64,000 nt of DNA from Glossina fuscipes (lineage: Eukaryota; Arthropoda; Insecta; Diptera; Glossinidae): positions 30,816,068 through 30,880,067 of the forward strand of contig NW_023998416.1 of the NCBI RefSeq assembly GCF_014805625.2, in the 5' to 3' direction. The stretch's first letter is position 1, and every line of letters begins with the position of its first letter. The notes below the pieces were generated by a model. It made no database searches. It was not told the DNA's origin and saw only the letters and a program-made list of their open reading frames with translations. The position numbers and the translations under genes are program-made. Positions 1 to 11,639 of this stretch are shown here, in pieces.

Positions 1-1466
1 CTATTTTTTTCAAAGATGAAGGCAATGGCGGACATAAGAATATCACTCACACCCGGATATAATGTTTTCAGTTTTTTCATGTTCACAATGTTTTGTCGTT
101 CGTGCATTCATGCATAAACATGGATAATGAACCCTTAAGCTGGCGTTTTGTCTCATAAATATTCACAATTTCGTTAAAATAATTAAGAAAACATAAAAAA
201 AATATACAAAAATTTTCCTCTTCACAATTCGTCAATTTTGCTAGTTTTTCTAAAGAAAAACGCTTTGTAAATGAAAAAAAAAAAAATGCACTAAACATCC
301 CTAAGAAGCCTCCATTTTCATTGAAACTAAGGGTTTAAAGGAAATATTTTCTAACATAAAAAATATGCAACTTTTTATTTAGAAAATTGAAAAAGGAGTA
401 CTTTAGAGCAGAGCGCCTGTGAGGAAATATAATCTTGTGTGAGAATAATTTGATGATAATATCATTGCTTTACAAGCAAATCGCTTTACAAATGCATTTG
501 AAAAGTTCATAATCAAATGAAGAGAGAGTGGCAGCGCATTTTAGCTTAGTGCCGGAAATGTTTACTGGATGCAAGTCATAGTGAAGAAGCAACCTGCGAT
601 AACCATTTCACATACTGCAGCCCGAATTGATTTCGTTGCGTTCGAGTTGACCGTGACGCACTGTGAAAGCAGCCCGCGCTCTGGTGATAATCTTAAATGG
701 TAGTGTCAGGGTTATTTGACTTTTCGGTTCTTTTTCTCTATGCCATACTTTGTCGCGTTACTAATATTGTATCCTGCAGGTGTTCCATCGCCCGGCACGA
801 TGCATGAGCACTTTTCTTCGTTTTGAGTGGGAAAAGCAACGGCCATGACTTACTTTTTTCTTTGGCATTGAACTCAGTTTATTCAAATCTTCCAAAAATT
901 GCTGTGCCGCGTAAATTATATTCTTGTGTAAAGCTTAAGTACATTACTTTCTGGGATAAGACTCTCTTAGAGGAGTTACAATGTTATAAGCGTTGAAAGA
1001 TAAAGCAACGCCATCTTTTAAAGAATCCACCGAAAGAGTTCCAACACCTGGGCGTGTGCCCTGTTGGCTTATATTTGGCCGAAAAGTCTGTATTAGGCTA
1101 CATATTATACACTGACGTTATAGCTTTTACATTTTGTTGTTAACATTCCGTCCAAGTCCAAAAAAAGTCAAATCTGCGAAATGACGGAAAAGTTTTTTGT
1201 GTCTTCTACGAAACCATTTGTTTCCAAAGCATTCTCAATGCCTTTCCGTCTTGTGAAATTGACAAGAAATGCAGTCGCCACATCAAATGGGGCTCAACGG
1301 TCGTTCATTGTTTCCATACATTTTAAATAACAATATCTGTCGCTTATCTGTTTATATACTGGAGTAATTAAATGCATATACACACAGTATTTGCGTTATA
1401 TTAGATCGGGCGTCACACAAACCACACGTCGAAATAATCATTAAAAAAAAGGGGGAAAAAATTGCA

Positions 1467-1510
1467 AACACACACACACACTCACACACACTCACGCACT
1501 CACGCACACT
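1467..1510. repeat. (CA)n-rich microsatellite, interrupted
   Basis: CA units interrupted by CT and CG dinucleotides, ending in an actcacgc pattern. Ordinary simple repeat. Confidence 0.9.
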
Positions 1511-1575
1511 AATGTTTATAATCAGTTTTTAACAATTTTAGCATTTGCCGCAAATGCACCCAAACACTATAGTAA

Positions 1576-1593
1576 CAGCAGCAGCAGCAGCAG
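1576..1593. repeat. (CAG)6 trinucleotide repeat
   Basis: Six perfect CAG units. No long open frame crosses it, so it is not a polyglutamine tract of a visible gene. Confidence 0.9.
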
Positions 1594-1922
1594 TTAACCG
1601 CCATATAAAAAAAAAAAAAAAAAACTAAAGCTTAACTTTATTAGAAAGCAATCATTTATAATCACGAAAACTCTCCGACATTATGCTCTGCATAAAAAGA
1701 GAAGAAGGAAAAACGTTAAACAAGAACAAACTTTAATTGAATGGATAAAATTATTTTTGAGTTAACGTCAGCAAGAAAAAAATGAAAAAAAAAATGAAAG
1801 AACAGAAAAAACCTCACATTGAATCATGGCATAGAGGCAAAAATGAACCAACACATGCCTAAACATTATGAAATACACATACACACATAAATGCATAGAT
1901 TACAATTGTTTATGTGCTCTTG

Positions 1923-1959
1923 TGTATGTATGTATGTATGTATGTATGTATGTATGTAT
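1923..1959. repeat. (GTAT)n microsatellite
   Basis: Nine near-perfect GTAT units. Confidence 0.95.
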
Positions 1960-3112
1960 TTAAAATATATAACTACAGGAAAAACTTACAAGTTGTACAA
2001 CAGAAAATGTCATTAATTTCGTAGCAGAACAGTATTGCCCACCAAACACTTGAACACTTGATGTTGTTGCTGAGAAAAATACAAAACGCACACAAACGCT
2101 TATGTATCCTGCTTACAAAGATATAACATACATTCATCTATACAAACTACTGTAATGTACAATATCGAGAACAGTGACAAAGAAGTTATGGAAAAGTTTT
2201 GTGAACATTCACTCATCCAATGATATCCAGGATACACACAAGACGCTCACTGCTACTTTCCTTGGCATAACAGAGCCCAGTTTATAAGAATGAAAAACAG
2301 CTTTGCTTCAGATACATTATTTCGTTTTTGCTTTTTTTGGATTTGTTTTTTTTTGTTGCTTGAAGAAAAAAAAACTTACTTTCCAGTCTAAAAGAGTTGG
2401 TTACTACTCGGCATGGTTGTTGAAGATAAGACATAGGGGGATGCGGACATGGTATGGTTTATTACTGAACTCCTATGCTAGTATAAGTGGGAGGGAGGCA
2501 GGAAAACTTTGAAATAACTATGCACACAACCAATATCGCCACCAAAGCTATATAATATTCAAGTGTTTATTTGGCCGCATCCTTAAGTCTTTTTTTTTTT
2601 CTCTTGCTTTTCAACCCTCTCCACCACATACTTTCCATGTATAAAAGATTTGTGTGCTCATTAAGTTTTTGGTGTGAAAATCAAGATTTCGTGTTTATTG
2701 TAAGGGAGGGAGTATGCATGTGTGTATATGCGTATGACGTACATGGTATTTAATGGCAATTAAAAATAGTTCGGTCTCTTTAGCTTCCTTTCCGTACCAT
2801 TCTCCCCTATAAGTCTTATGTAATTTATAGTGTGTATGATATAATTTTCTTTTGTTTAGATTTCGTTTATTAGAAATTTTACATAAATTAACTTGATTTT
2901 GTTGTTGTTCATTTATAATTCCAAGAACCCTACAAGTTTTTCGACATCTTTACACATATAGCATATAAATAAAATATTTTATTTACATCTTGGTCGGTTA
3001 TTTATATATATGTAGCGTAGATGTCCACCCCCCTAGGCGTCGCTTTCTTTCATAATGTTCAGTAAGAATTTAATGGATAGTAAAAATAGTTTAAGACACA
3101 ATTATAGAAATG

Positions 3113-3115
<3 letters not shown>

Positions 3116-3143
<28 letters not shown>
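3116..3143. repeat. (CT)n microsatellite
   Basis: About fourteen CT units, i.e. GA on the minus strand, in an otherwise AT-rich stretch. Confidence 0.95.
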
Positions 3144-3147
<4 letters not shown>

Positions 3148-5044
3148 GGGAATTATATTTTTATTCTTTGATGATTTTAATTATGTGTGATCACGTTTTA
3201 TTATTATTGTGTACATTATCGACTAAACGTACATATCTACACAATATGATGCGTTTCTTTAAATCACAATTCGCCAGTAATTTAATATTGTTTTTTCATT
3301 TATTTAAATATAAAAAAAATTAGGAATTTGTTATTGTAGCATACATAAGCACAATAAAGTTTTAATAAGAAACCATACTGCGTGACGAATCATTTTCTTA
3401 CAACTGAAGGTAGACAACCTCTGAAAGAAAGTGAATAACAAAATATAAGTATAAGGTTAAGTCGTCTCCCCTTCCATGAAGTAAATTTTAAGGAACTTCC
3501 AAACGACTTTGTAAACTTGTTTTTGATATGAAAATCAATTAAAAGCATATTCCCCCCACTCCCCCCATTACATCAATGAACATCATATATAGGCGCATAT
3601 TGAGCAAGCAAAGTTTCTTAAATTATCCAATACAATAATTAGCTACCAGACATATGCAATTGCAAGAAATGGAGAGATGTAAAATTTTGCCGCCAAGCGT
3701 CATGCGACTGGAATATTGAATCCTAGGGAAGGGGGATTATTTTATATATTTAAATATGTAAGACCGAGCAGAGGGTCTAGAAGTCGTTTGTAGCAACAAC
3801 GTTTATAATGACAGCCACAGGGTATGCAGATTTACTCTTTCCTCGCTCTCTACAATTTTTTATGCGTATGAATTCTTTGTTGCCTGCTTTTTAGCTTTCT
3901 TGGTTGATTTCCGAATAAAAATCAAGTTTTCATAGCATATCTTGCTAAGAAATTTTCTTTTCAGCATTTTGATCCGTTATGAAGGAGCTCGGCAATAAAT
4001 AATAACAGCAAATAGCTGAGATGGTCTTGAAAAAACTCCTTTGTTATCGAATAATGTAAAAAGTACTGATAATAGAATATTGAATATAGACTTTAACAGT
4101 TGTCAAAGTGATTTTTTTATGGGGCATAAGAAAGTACCAATAAAGGAAAAGCTTCGTCAATATGAGTGCTTATGGATCACATGTGTGTATGCGTTGAAAA
4201 GTTGATATACTTTAACAATGAAGGCAACCTGTTCAAACAAAAAGAATAAATAAATATTTATATATGTGCGCTTGCACGCATATATAGCGACAGCGTCAAA
4301 TGCTACGCATGCAAAATAATCGAAGCTAATCATAAATATATCAAATTTTTTTTTATAGGATCATCAGTAGTGTGGTTGTTATCAATGAGAAGCGTTAAAA
4401 ACTCCTTTGGGCGTCATCATCACTGTACACCGTAGAGGAGGGGGACGTATGTACATACGTATATGTTTCAGTTTGCAATTGAATGAATGTCGATTTCACG
4501 TGACAATATCTTTGAAGGATTTTATGTGTGTTTTTTTTCACATTTTTCAGCAAAGTCCTTTGGATTCCCAAAAAAGTCATTTCAATGTTTATATAATCTG
4601 CTATGAAATCATACATTTATATTGAGATAAACCTGACATGTGGATGAGCAAATAATGAGCTTTTGCACTTCGTGTTTATGTATTTATTATATTTATGCTA
4701 AAAGGGTTAATACAGTTAACCTTTACTTACCCAAAACGTCTTATCATCGAAGGGTGAAAGATAGCAAAGTTATGGGTTGACATTATTGATTGTTTATGTG
4801 TGACATTCGATATGCATTACAATTCAATAATATAGAAGAAAAAGCTTTATCGCGAGCACGGATGCTGAAGTTTTATGATTTCAGTTGATTAAAAGTGAAG
4901 GGAAAGTGATTGAATTATATAGGAAGAGAAGTGGTTTAATTGTTCACATTGATCATTTCGATCAGTACTATATAGTCTTCTATTAAGCTAACTTTTTTGA
5001 TATTAAAAATAATTAACAAATTTAATATAAAGTCTACGATTTGC

Positions 5045-5420
5045 ATGTGCCTTCAATACTTAGGAGTAGTAGTCGGTAACCTGCAGGTAGGGTCGTCTGG
5101 ATCCAACCCGCTTTGGCAAGGGTAAGGCTATATATTAAAGCTTTGAGAAATGTGGCATCTATGACAGTCCTATCAGCTGTGTTGCACGTAAGCTTAGTTT
5201 GGATTGACGGCTATAAGTGACGGTAAACTACAGAAAAATGGAGGCTTTGTACCGTCTTAGCGCCCTTGAAAGATATGCAGTTCCACTTCATTTGCCAGCA
5301 GGAGACCCCACTGATCGCAGGATTAATCCCGATCCGTCTGTAAATATCGTGGACGGGAATCATCTATCGCCCTAAGGCTGTGGCCACTACGTTTCTATTT
5401 CTTTCTCTTTTTTGACTTCT
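5045..5420 (+). mobile_element. Fragment of a non-LTR retrotransposon reverse transcriptase C-terminus (R1/LOA/I-like)
   Basis: Conceptual pieces in shifting frames give LQYLGVVVGNL (the YLGV block after the catalytic motif), then SAVLHVSLVWIDGYK (the S-V-L-L-Y-G-A-x-V-W block), then ETPLIAGLIPIRL, which matches the S-x-x-A-x-x-VIAGxIPIxLL segment that ends the RT/thumb region in R1, LOA and I-like LINEs. The order and spacing are right and the strand is plus, but stops and frameshifts interrupt it throughout. GC content is visibly higher than the flanks, as for other TE relics here. No 3' tail or 5' part was recognised. The clade assignment is tentative; the LINE origin is moderately supported. 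Confidence 0.55.
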
Positions 5421-6344
5421 TTCCCCGTGCTACACAAGTAGGGGAAATCTCTTGAGCGGTAGGTCCATACTAAACGGAAAGCTCACATAAAACAAATTAT
5501 CCTAGAATTTAGAGAATGCTTGCAACATAAAATTGGCATAAAAAAGAAATTTGATAAAGTTTAATAAAACAGAATATAGTTAAAAATTCTCCTTTTCCTT
5601 TCACTTAGTCGATATTTCGTGCTCTATATGGCATAATCTAGCATTTTCTAATTGCGTATTTTTTTGTAGTGATTCCACATAATATTGTCATTTAGCAATA
5701 AAATCCTTTAGTTATATTGTCAATTAATAGTAAAATCATAATCTGTTCTGGCCGAACCTTTTATGCCCACCGCCTTTACATTGAAATCGAATACGTAAAC
5801 ATTTGTTGACGCAAATTGCGAGTAAAAACCATGATAATTATATTTTTCTTTCTGCAAGCAAAGGTGTTTTTCTTTACGTTGTACTACGTACGAGTACATC
5901 GGGAATGTCACTCTGCGTACAATAACTTGCAATGTTTTGCTGATTTTGAAGCCGACATCTCCATTTATGCGTCCAAATAAATAAATAAAAGTACGGATAA
6001 GAAGATGGATAGAGCGGCAGACACATCTGCGCGGATTTTGTGTTGTTTGGCATAAAAAGAGATCTAAGAATTTAGTGCAATAAAATCGTGTATTTATTGA
6101 AGGTACGAAAAGCATGCATTAATCATTATGTTTTTTATGTCACATTAACCATTGATTTGTCAGCACGAAACTTTGTATTATTTATTACAAGGTGTGTAAA
6201 CATAAAACGAAAATTCGCCCACGCATAGAAGACACAGATATCTAAAGTTCAGTTTTGTTTATTGCTTGAGCATTTCGCAACAATAAACAGTCGTGATACC
6301 AACACGAGTCGCAACCCAAAAATAGTTTTGTTAGCAACGAGAAT
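5421..6344. other. Non-coding DNA between two transposon relics
   Basis: Contains a 131-codon minus-strand frame (5720-6115) that shows no domain, signal or compositional support. The mariner N-terminus and left terminal repeat should lie near its right end but were not recognised. Confidence 0.5.
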
Positions 6345-6985
6345 GTTAAGTTTGCGGCAAACAGAGTGTATTCGGTGACAGTATTTTTTCATTGCCCAAA
6401 CGATGCAAAAGAAAGTCTTTTATGCTTCGTGTCCTAAATGGCGATGAAAAGTGGATTTATTTTGAGAATTCTAAACGTAAAAATTAATAGGTAGATGTAG
6501 ACGCAGCATCCACATCGACTGGGAGACTGCATAGCTTTGGCAGGAAGATGACATGCTGTGTTTGGTGGAACCAGAACTGTGTGTGGACGTTTGTTAGCTG
6601 CTTAAGTCTGGTGAAACGGTGACCAACAACAGTGCTCATCTTTCGTTGCTCAAAGAACAAGCAAAATATCATAAAAGACAAGACGCAAGGTCATTTTTTT
6701 GCATGACATCCGTCCGCGATACGTTACATACACCCAACTGGCATGTGCTGGCTTATGCTACTTACTCACCAAACTCGGGTGCTTCCGTTTGTCACTTGCT
6801 TGCATCAATGGGAAATGTGCTTTCACTGATTAGCGCTTCGCTTTTTACGCAAATGTACGCCAATAGCTTGATGATGAGTTTAGTCTGCCTCAAAAAAGAG
6901 CAACCGCTTTTGCGATATGCGAAACTGTCAGGCAGGCGGAGAAGGTGTTTAGCTAACGAAACGCAATATTTTGAACAAAATATTT
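6345..6985 (+). mobile_element. Mariner (D,D34D) transposase fossil
   Basis: The pieces follow mariner transposase order. CKRKSFMLRVLNGDEKWIYF at about 6397-6462 contains the first catalytic Asp within GDEKW (6440-6454). STSTGRLHSFGRKMTCCVWW comes next. KVIFLHD ends with the second catalytic Asp at 6705-6707. SVRDTL (in a second frame) is followed by WHVLAYATYSPNSGASVCHL, where the canonical SDYH has become SVCH at 6784-6795, so the third catalytic Asp is lost. LASMG is next, and finally RRRRCLANETQYFE, matching the usual C-terminal RWEKVVANEGQYFE. Stops and frameshifts show it is long dead. The HTH-containing N-terminal third and both terminal inverted repeats were not identified. Confidence 0.88.
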
Positions 6986-6989
6986 TTCA

Positions 6990-8230
6990 TCATTTCACAC
7001 AATCAACGTACAATACAATACAATAACGCTTCAAAGTGCGATAAGCAAACACTTGTGTGTTTAGAGAAAAACATGCATTTTAAACTAATTATTAACAGTG
7101 ACGGTTAATTATTATTGATTCTAGCTTCACATGTTCATGCCTATTATGCGGTAGGGGGAGGACGAGCTTTCTTAAAATTTTAAATATTTTCGAGTTTTCG
7201 AACCTCGTTCGTAATAATTTCGAAGTCTGCAAAAAATTATATTAACATTTTCTAATTAAGTTGACATTCGATTATTATGAACAGGAGAGCATTTTATGGT
7301 ACATTATGGGAGCGAAGGTCTTATGAAATAATCAGAAATCCCCCTTTCCACTGTATGATAGCGAAATATTTGATAGAAACATGCAAAGTTGCCGTTTTCT
7401 AATTGTATCTATGGTATATTTATTTCCCGTTGAAAGGTTCCTCAAGGCGTCCCGAAAGTTTTAAGACAAAAGAAACGATTTCTTGCTTTCTGCAGGACGA
7501 ACAGGACTGCGTTTGTCCATAATGTCAGAGGCTAGATATGATACGAAGAAGAGTATTTCGTAATGATTTCGTCGATAGCACATACTTATCTAAATTTTAT
7601 TACATCTCCGATAAGCTTGTTTAACACCGCTAACTGTTAACGGAAAATGTTTTGCACCTACTCTAAGGTACAGGGAAACTTCTAAGTAGTTTTTGAAAAT
7701 TTTGTACACACTAAGATTTGCTTACCGGGCTCGGAAAGTTCAGAAAGTTTTTTTTTCCGTTTAATAAATATTTGCCAGCGTGCTCTAGTTAGCGATCACT
7801 TTTTCGTATATATGTGGAGAAAAAACCCGTCGGGATGGATTATCGAAGTGAACTAACTTTCTTTAAAATCATTGGTGAAAACAGTGGAAAATATAAACTG
7901 CTTACGATAATAGGCCGCTAAGTAAATTGTGCGCGCACATTGTCGGATGTTGAAGTCAATCTTGTGATTGATGTTTCTGACGTGTTTGTAAGATTTCCGT
8001 TGCTTAAAGTTATTGTTATTGTAGGCAATTACTTGGTAGAAATGCTTTCTGTGTACGTTCATTATTTATAGAAATGTGTTTGTTTGTGCTTAATCAATTT
8101 ATTTGCGTTTGATTTTTACACCTGTTGTTTTCGTAATTTCAACAAACGGCGACAACGGGACAACGGCGATTAAATAATCGAGAGAATTCTGTACAAAATT
8201 TCTCAGCGTGTAGAAAAGACTTTTAAATAA
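6990..8230. other. Non-coding DNA upstream of the OBP poly(A) site
   Basis: No gene or known repeat seen. The mariner right terminal repeat would be expected near 7.0-7.1 kb but is not evident. Confidence 0.5.
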
Positions 8231-8239
8231 AAAACTTAA

Positions 8240-8245
8240 TTTATT
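8240..8245 (-). terminator. Polyadenylation signal AATAAA of the odorant-binding protein gene
   Basis: AATAAA on the minus strand, about 65 bases downstream of the TAG at 8310. It is the first canonical hexamer after the stop. In AT-rich DNA the hexamer is common, so the support is its position. Confidence 0.5.
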
Positions 8246-8309
8246 TTTCACACATATATCTTAAAACAAAAAAATACAATGCAACATATGATTATGATTC
8301 TTAACAGTG

Positions 8310-8735
8310 CTATGGATAAAAATCGAGTAAACATATTAAGAAGAAATCGATTCTTTTGCATAAATTCATTTCATCTATGTCAAGACACTTCTTCATTACG
8401 CGTTTGCGAAGTTTTTCACCAAAGGCAACTGTTTTCCGGTCCTGTATCATCTTTCCACCAGGGATGGCTATCAGTCCCATATATTCAAAGACGCAAACAT
8501 AGAAGCAGTGCGACGATATGTGCTCATCCTCATCATTCATTTTAAGTTCGAAAACTCTCTTGGCGATATCTATATCTGACGCGTTCCTTTGGATCATTGG
8601 ATTGAGTTCATGTTTAATCCTTGCTTTTTCCGAACAATCGTAATAAGCATCGTGTTTCAAAGAATCCGGAGGTTGCGTAGCGGCGTGAGCAAAAATAAAT
8701 TTTGCTAGCAAGAGATTGATTATCAAGAATTTCAT
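8310..8735 (-). CDS. Classic six-cysteine odorant-binding protein (PBP/GOBP family), complete and intronless
   Basis: The 141-codon frame runs from an ATG at 8735 to a TAG at 8310. Residues 1-19 (MKFLIINLLLAKFIFAHAA) are a typical signal peptide, so the product is secreted. Six cysteines lie at residues 34, 77, 81, 117, 126 and 135. The spacing C2-X3-C3, C3-X35-C4, C4-X8-C5, C5-X8-C6 is the diagnostic pattern of classic insect OBPs, whose three disulphides hold a six-helix bundle around a hydrophobic pocket. Such proteins carry small hydrophobic ligands in sensillum lymph or other secretions. The length is normal once the signal peptide is removed. A possible N-glycosylation site is N51-A-S. 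Many fly OBP genes have introns; here one frame covers everything, with a TATA box and a poly(A) signal at suitable distances, so no exon seems to be missing. No second OBP is visible nearby. The family call is firm; I cannot name the orthologue or its ligand. Confidence 0.92.
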   Translation of the reverse strand: MKFLIINLLLAKFIFAHAATQPPDSLKHDAYYDCSEKARIKHELNPMIQRNASDIDIAKRVFELKMNDEDEHISSHCFYVCVFEYMGLIAIPGGKMIQDRKTVAFGEKLRKRVMKKCLDIDEMNLCKRIDFFLICLLDFYP

Positions 8736-8836
8736 TATTTGTGTTTATTTCTTCTGCTTCAAAGAACTTGATGAAATGAAAATTGGTTTCTTATTGTTGA
8801 GTAATTCTATCAGTAATTTTGACTTATACAAGATTT

Positions 8837-8844
8837 TTTATATA
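8837..8844 (-). promoter_or_regulatory. TATA box of the odorant-binding protein gene
   Basis: Read on the minus strand this is TATATAAA, followed by more A. It lies about 100 bases upstream of the ATG at 8735. A start about 30 bases downstream would leave a 5' leader of roughly 70 bases, which suits a small intronless secreted-protein gene. The transcription start itself is inferred. Confidence 0.6.
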
Positions 8845-10948
8845 AGTTACAAAAATTCAATTTTCACCAGTCAAGGTTAATTAATGTTTTTATGCGTTTC
8901 TAATTTAATTAAAGAAAATAAAAATTTGAAAAAAAGCTTTGATTTTTTAGAGGTTCTGCTCGTGTATATTGTGCGAGCTCTATTTACTGTTGTTGAAGTT
9001 ACTTGCTTGCTTAGATTCAAGTACGTCTACGTAATTCGATTTTTATTGTATTTATTCATTCTTATATCAATTGTAGGGTAACGCTGCACATCGAACTAAT
9101 GGAAAATGAGTAAGAACATTTCACTTACATCTGGCAACCTTCTTCTGAGCGTTGTAAACGTCTTGATAAAACTCTTCAGTGGTGGATATAAAAATGGACG
9201 CATTTTACAGTGATTGGAGTACGGATAGACATAGACATCTTGTTATTGTGGATGTTTGAAAAAAGCTTACTAATCGAATGTTAGCATTAGATTACTAATT
9301 AGATTTTGTAAAGCATGCTGGATTGTCATATACCGAACTTAATGAATCAATGTCTGCTGCAAAGCCGTCTCACCAGATTTGGATAAAGAGGAGAATTCTG
9401 GATTAATAAGTGACAGTCGTTATACTTAGATAGTTGAGTTCGCTTATAAATTTAAGGTGTGATCAAAGACGTTTAAGAAGAAAATGATAGTGAATATGAT
9501 CGTGATTCGAATGAATAGAAATCAGTTGCAAAGCCTCTTGATGTAGCCTTTGAACAGGTAGTAGGAAAATTCCTCGCAAGATGATCCGAGTATAGAACGA
9601 ATTCTCCGTTTTGAGTGAAATATATATTAATAACAGGTATTATTACCTAATATGGATTTAAACTGTTTTCTACAGACGTCATTCTTGGTGACCCAATAAT
9701 ATAAGAAACTCACGGGCGTTTTCTTAGAAGTAAAGACGTGAAGCGCGGATAATTGTGATAATCATAAAAACTAGAAAATTGCTTAGGTGCGCTCGTACGT
9801 ACATATTCTACAATTGGTCTATGATTAATCAAGATTCTTTGAATCCACACATATATATATGTATATATATGATGTTTAAAGGTGTGAGCATTACCTTAGT
9901 TAGCTTAAACTACAATCGCTGGCTAGATTTTAACCTCCACTTGGGAAAATTTGCACAAGTGAAATGAATTTGCTTTTTATACCCATGCATTATATTCAGG
10001 CCGTTTTATGTATATTCTATAATCTCTCACTTTTGTATTACGCTTTGTTGTTTACTTTTTGCTTATTTTGTTTTTTGCACTTTCTGAGCAACTTGTCTTC
10101 TGTATACACCTGAGCAACAGTGTATGACGAGTAATGTGTCATTCTGAATAGCAAAAATCTGCTACGACACTAGAAAAAACTCAAAGTTTAAGTGAAAAAA
10201 TCGTTCGTACTAGGTTTGGCGCTCTTGATGATAGACTTGTGTTAGTACAAATCGTTTTTTTTTTTTCTTTTTGATAGACGAGTCTGGAAATATTTGAGCA
10301 AAATTCTCTGCGATCTGTACAATCGCAAAATTTCCTGTCTGCTAAGACGCGGTCTTAACTGAAACAATCGATGTATGAAATATTTCTCAAATCTGCCTTT
10401 TTAGATATATAGGAACCGATCAAACGCTAACCGCTTAAGGAAAGTGTAGCAATCTCTCGAACGAGGGGAAGCGTGTTTTACAAAGATTTTTGGAGTGCTG
10501 CAACTTAACACTTTAAATCCATACAGAAGAAGAAGAAGAACTCACTTTTCCTTATATGATCTTGCTAAGCTTCTTTTCTAATGAAATTTGAAGAAATATT
10601 TTCTTATACGTTCGCAAAGTTTTCATCAATTGTTGTGAGGAGCTGAACGCTTTGTTTGTTTGTGTTGAGATAAAACCAAGGAATTGTAAGAATTGGCATC
10701 TAGCAATTATATGCTGACCGTCTTTTCTCGAGATGTTTAAAACTAAATAACAAAAAAGAAGAAAAAAAATTACCTTCAACTAGTAAAGCTAAATGAAAAC
10801 CTTCTATAAAAGCCTTATAACACTTTATTAAGAATAAACTTTGTCGTCCTGGTTACAAAAAAAGAAGAAATTTTTCGCATTAACATCGAAATTTTAAAGC
10901 AATTTCATTTTTGTTTTATTTACGATCTGCCGCACAACTCAGACAACA

Positions 10949-10984
10949 CCAACAACAACAACAACAACAACAACATCAACAACA
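10949..10984. repeat. (CAA)n microsatellite
   Basis: Twelve CAA-type units with one TCA interruption. It lies outside any credible reading frame. Confidence 0.95.
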
Positions 10985-11617
10985 GAATTAAATTTCATTT
11001 TCACTTTTGATATGAATTTATGAAAATTTCAATTGCTTTTGGGCTAATTTTAATTCAATTGCAAACAGTCAAGTATCTAAACTCTCACTTGACATTTAAA
11101 TAATATTTTCATTTTAACAAACATCAAACATTAAACTGGTTTTGTGAGTTTTACGTGTATGAATGCGTGTATATAGGAATACTGCAAATAACTTTTGTTT
11201 TATACGACAGGGTGTTATAAATGGCACTTGTTAAGTGCGTTTGGATAGAAAACAGAATTCGTCATCAAGGCGTCGGAACTGCGCTTTAGGCAATTTCAGA
11301 AAATGATTACACGTACTCGAGACACTCGTCAAAATTTGTTGTTGACTTACTCTCTCACTGACATTAATTTAATTTTCTTTTTAGTTTTGTAAATGTTTTT
11401 ACTGCAAATGAACATTGGTGTTGTTGAAAAAAAAAACGTGTTTGAAAACACACTTTTTTTCTCTTGCATTTTACTTGATTTTATACAATTGACTAACTTT
11501 TGCACAAGAAAAAAAAAAAAAAAACAAAAAACCGAAACGATACAAGAAAAATAATTTCATAAATTCATGTGTAAAATATACGAGTTGCGTTGGTTGCTTT
11601 TTCAAATTGAAAAGTTC

Positions 11618-11639
11618 AAATTGAATTTGAATTCAATTT
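11618..11639. repeat. 22-bp inverted repeat
   Basis: Arms AAATTGAATT and AATTCAATTT around TG. It is preceded by a near-palindromic ttttcaaattgaaaa at about 11598-11612. Consists of clustered AATT cores and may be regulatory or simple AT palindromy. Confidence 0.6.

Larger units (their letters stand above)
1..5040. other. Non-coding DNA
   Basis: Apart from the simple repeats listed separately, I see nothing recognisable. Short frames here are interrupted or T-rich and lack family features. Slightly GC-richer patches at about 560-850 and 960-1330 may be old transposon remains but match nothing I know. Confidence 0.6.

Noticed and set aside
5720..6115. 131-codon minus-strand open frame
   Set aside because: No domain, signal peptide or conserved pattern. 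It lies between two transposon relics.
6619..7026. 135-codon plus-strand open frame taken as a gene
   Set aside because: Begins with GTG and is only part of the mariner fossil; the preceding and following mariner blocks lie in other frames.
8279..8545. 88-codon plus-strand open frame
   Set aside because: Antisense shadow of the odorant-binding protein gene.
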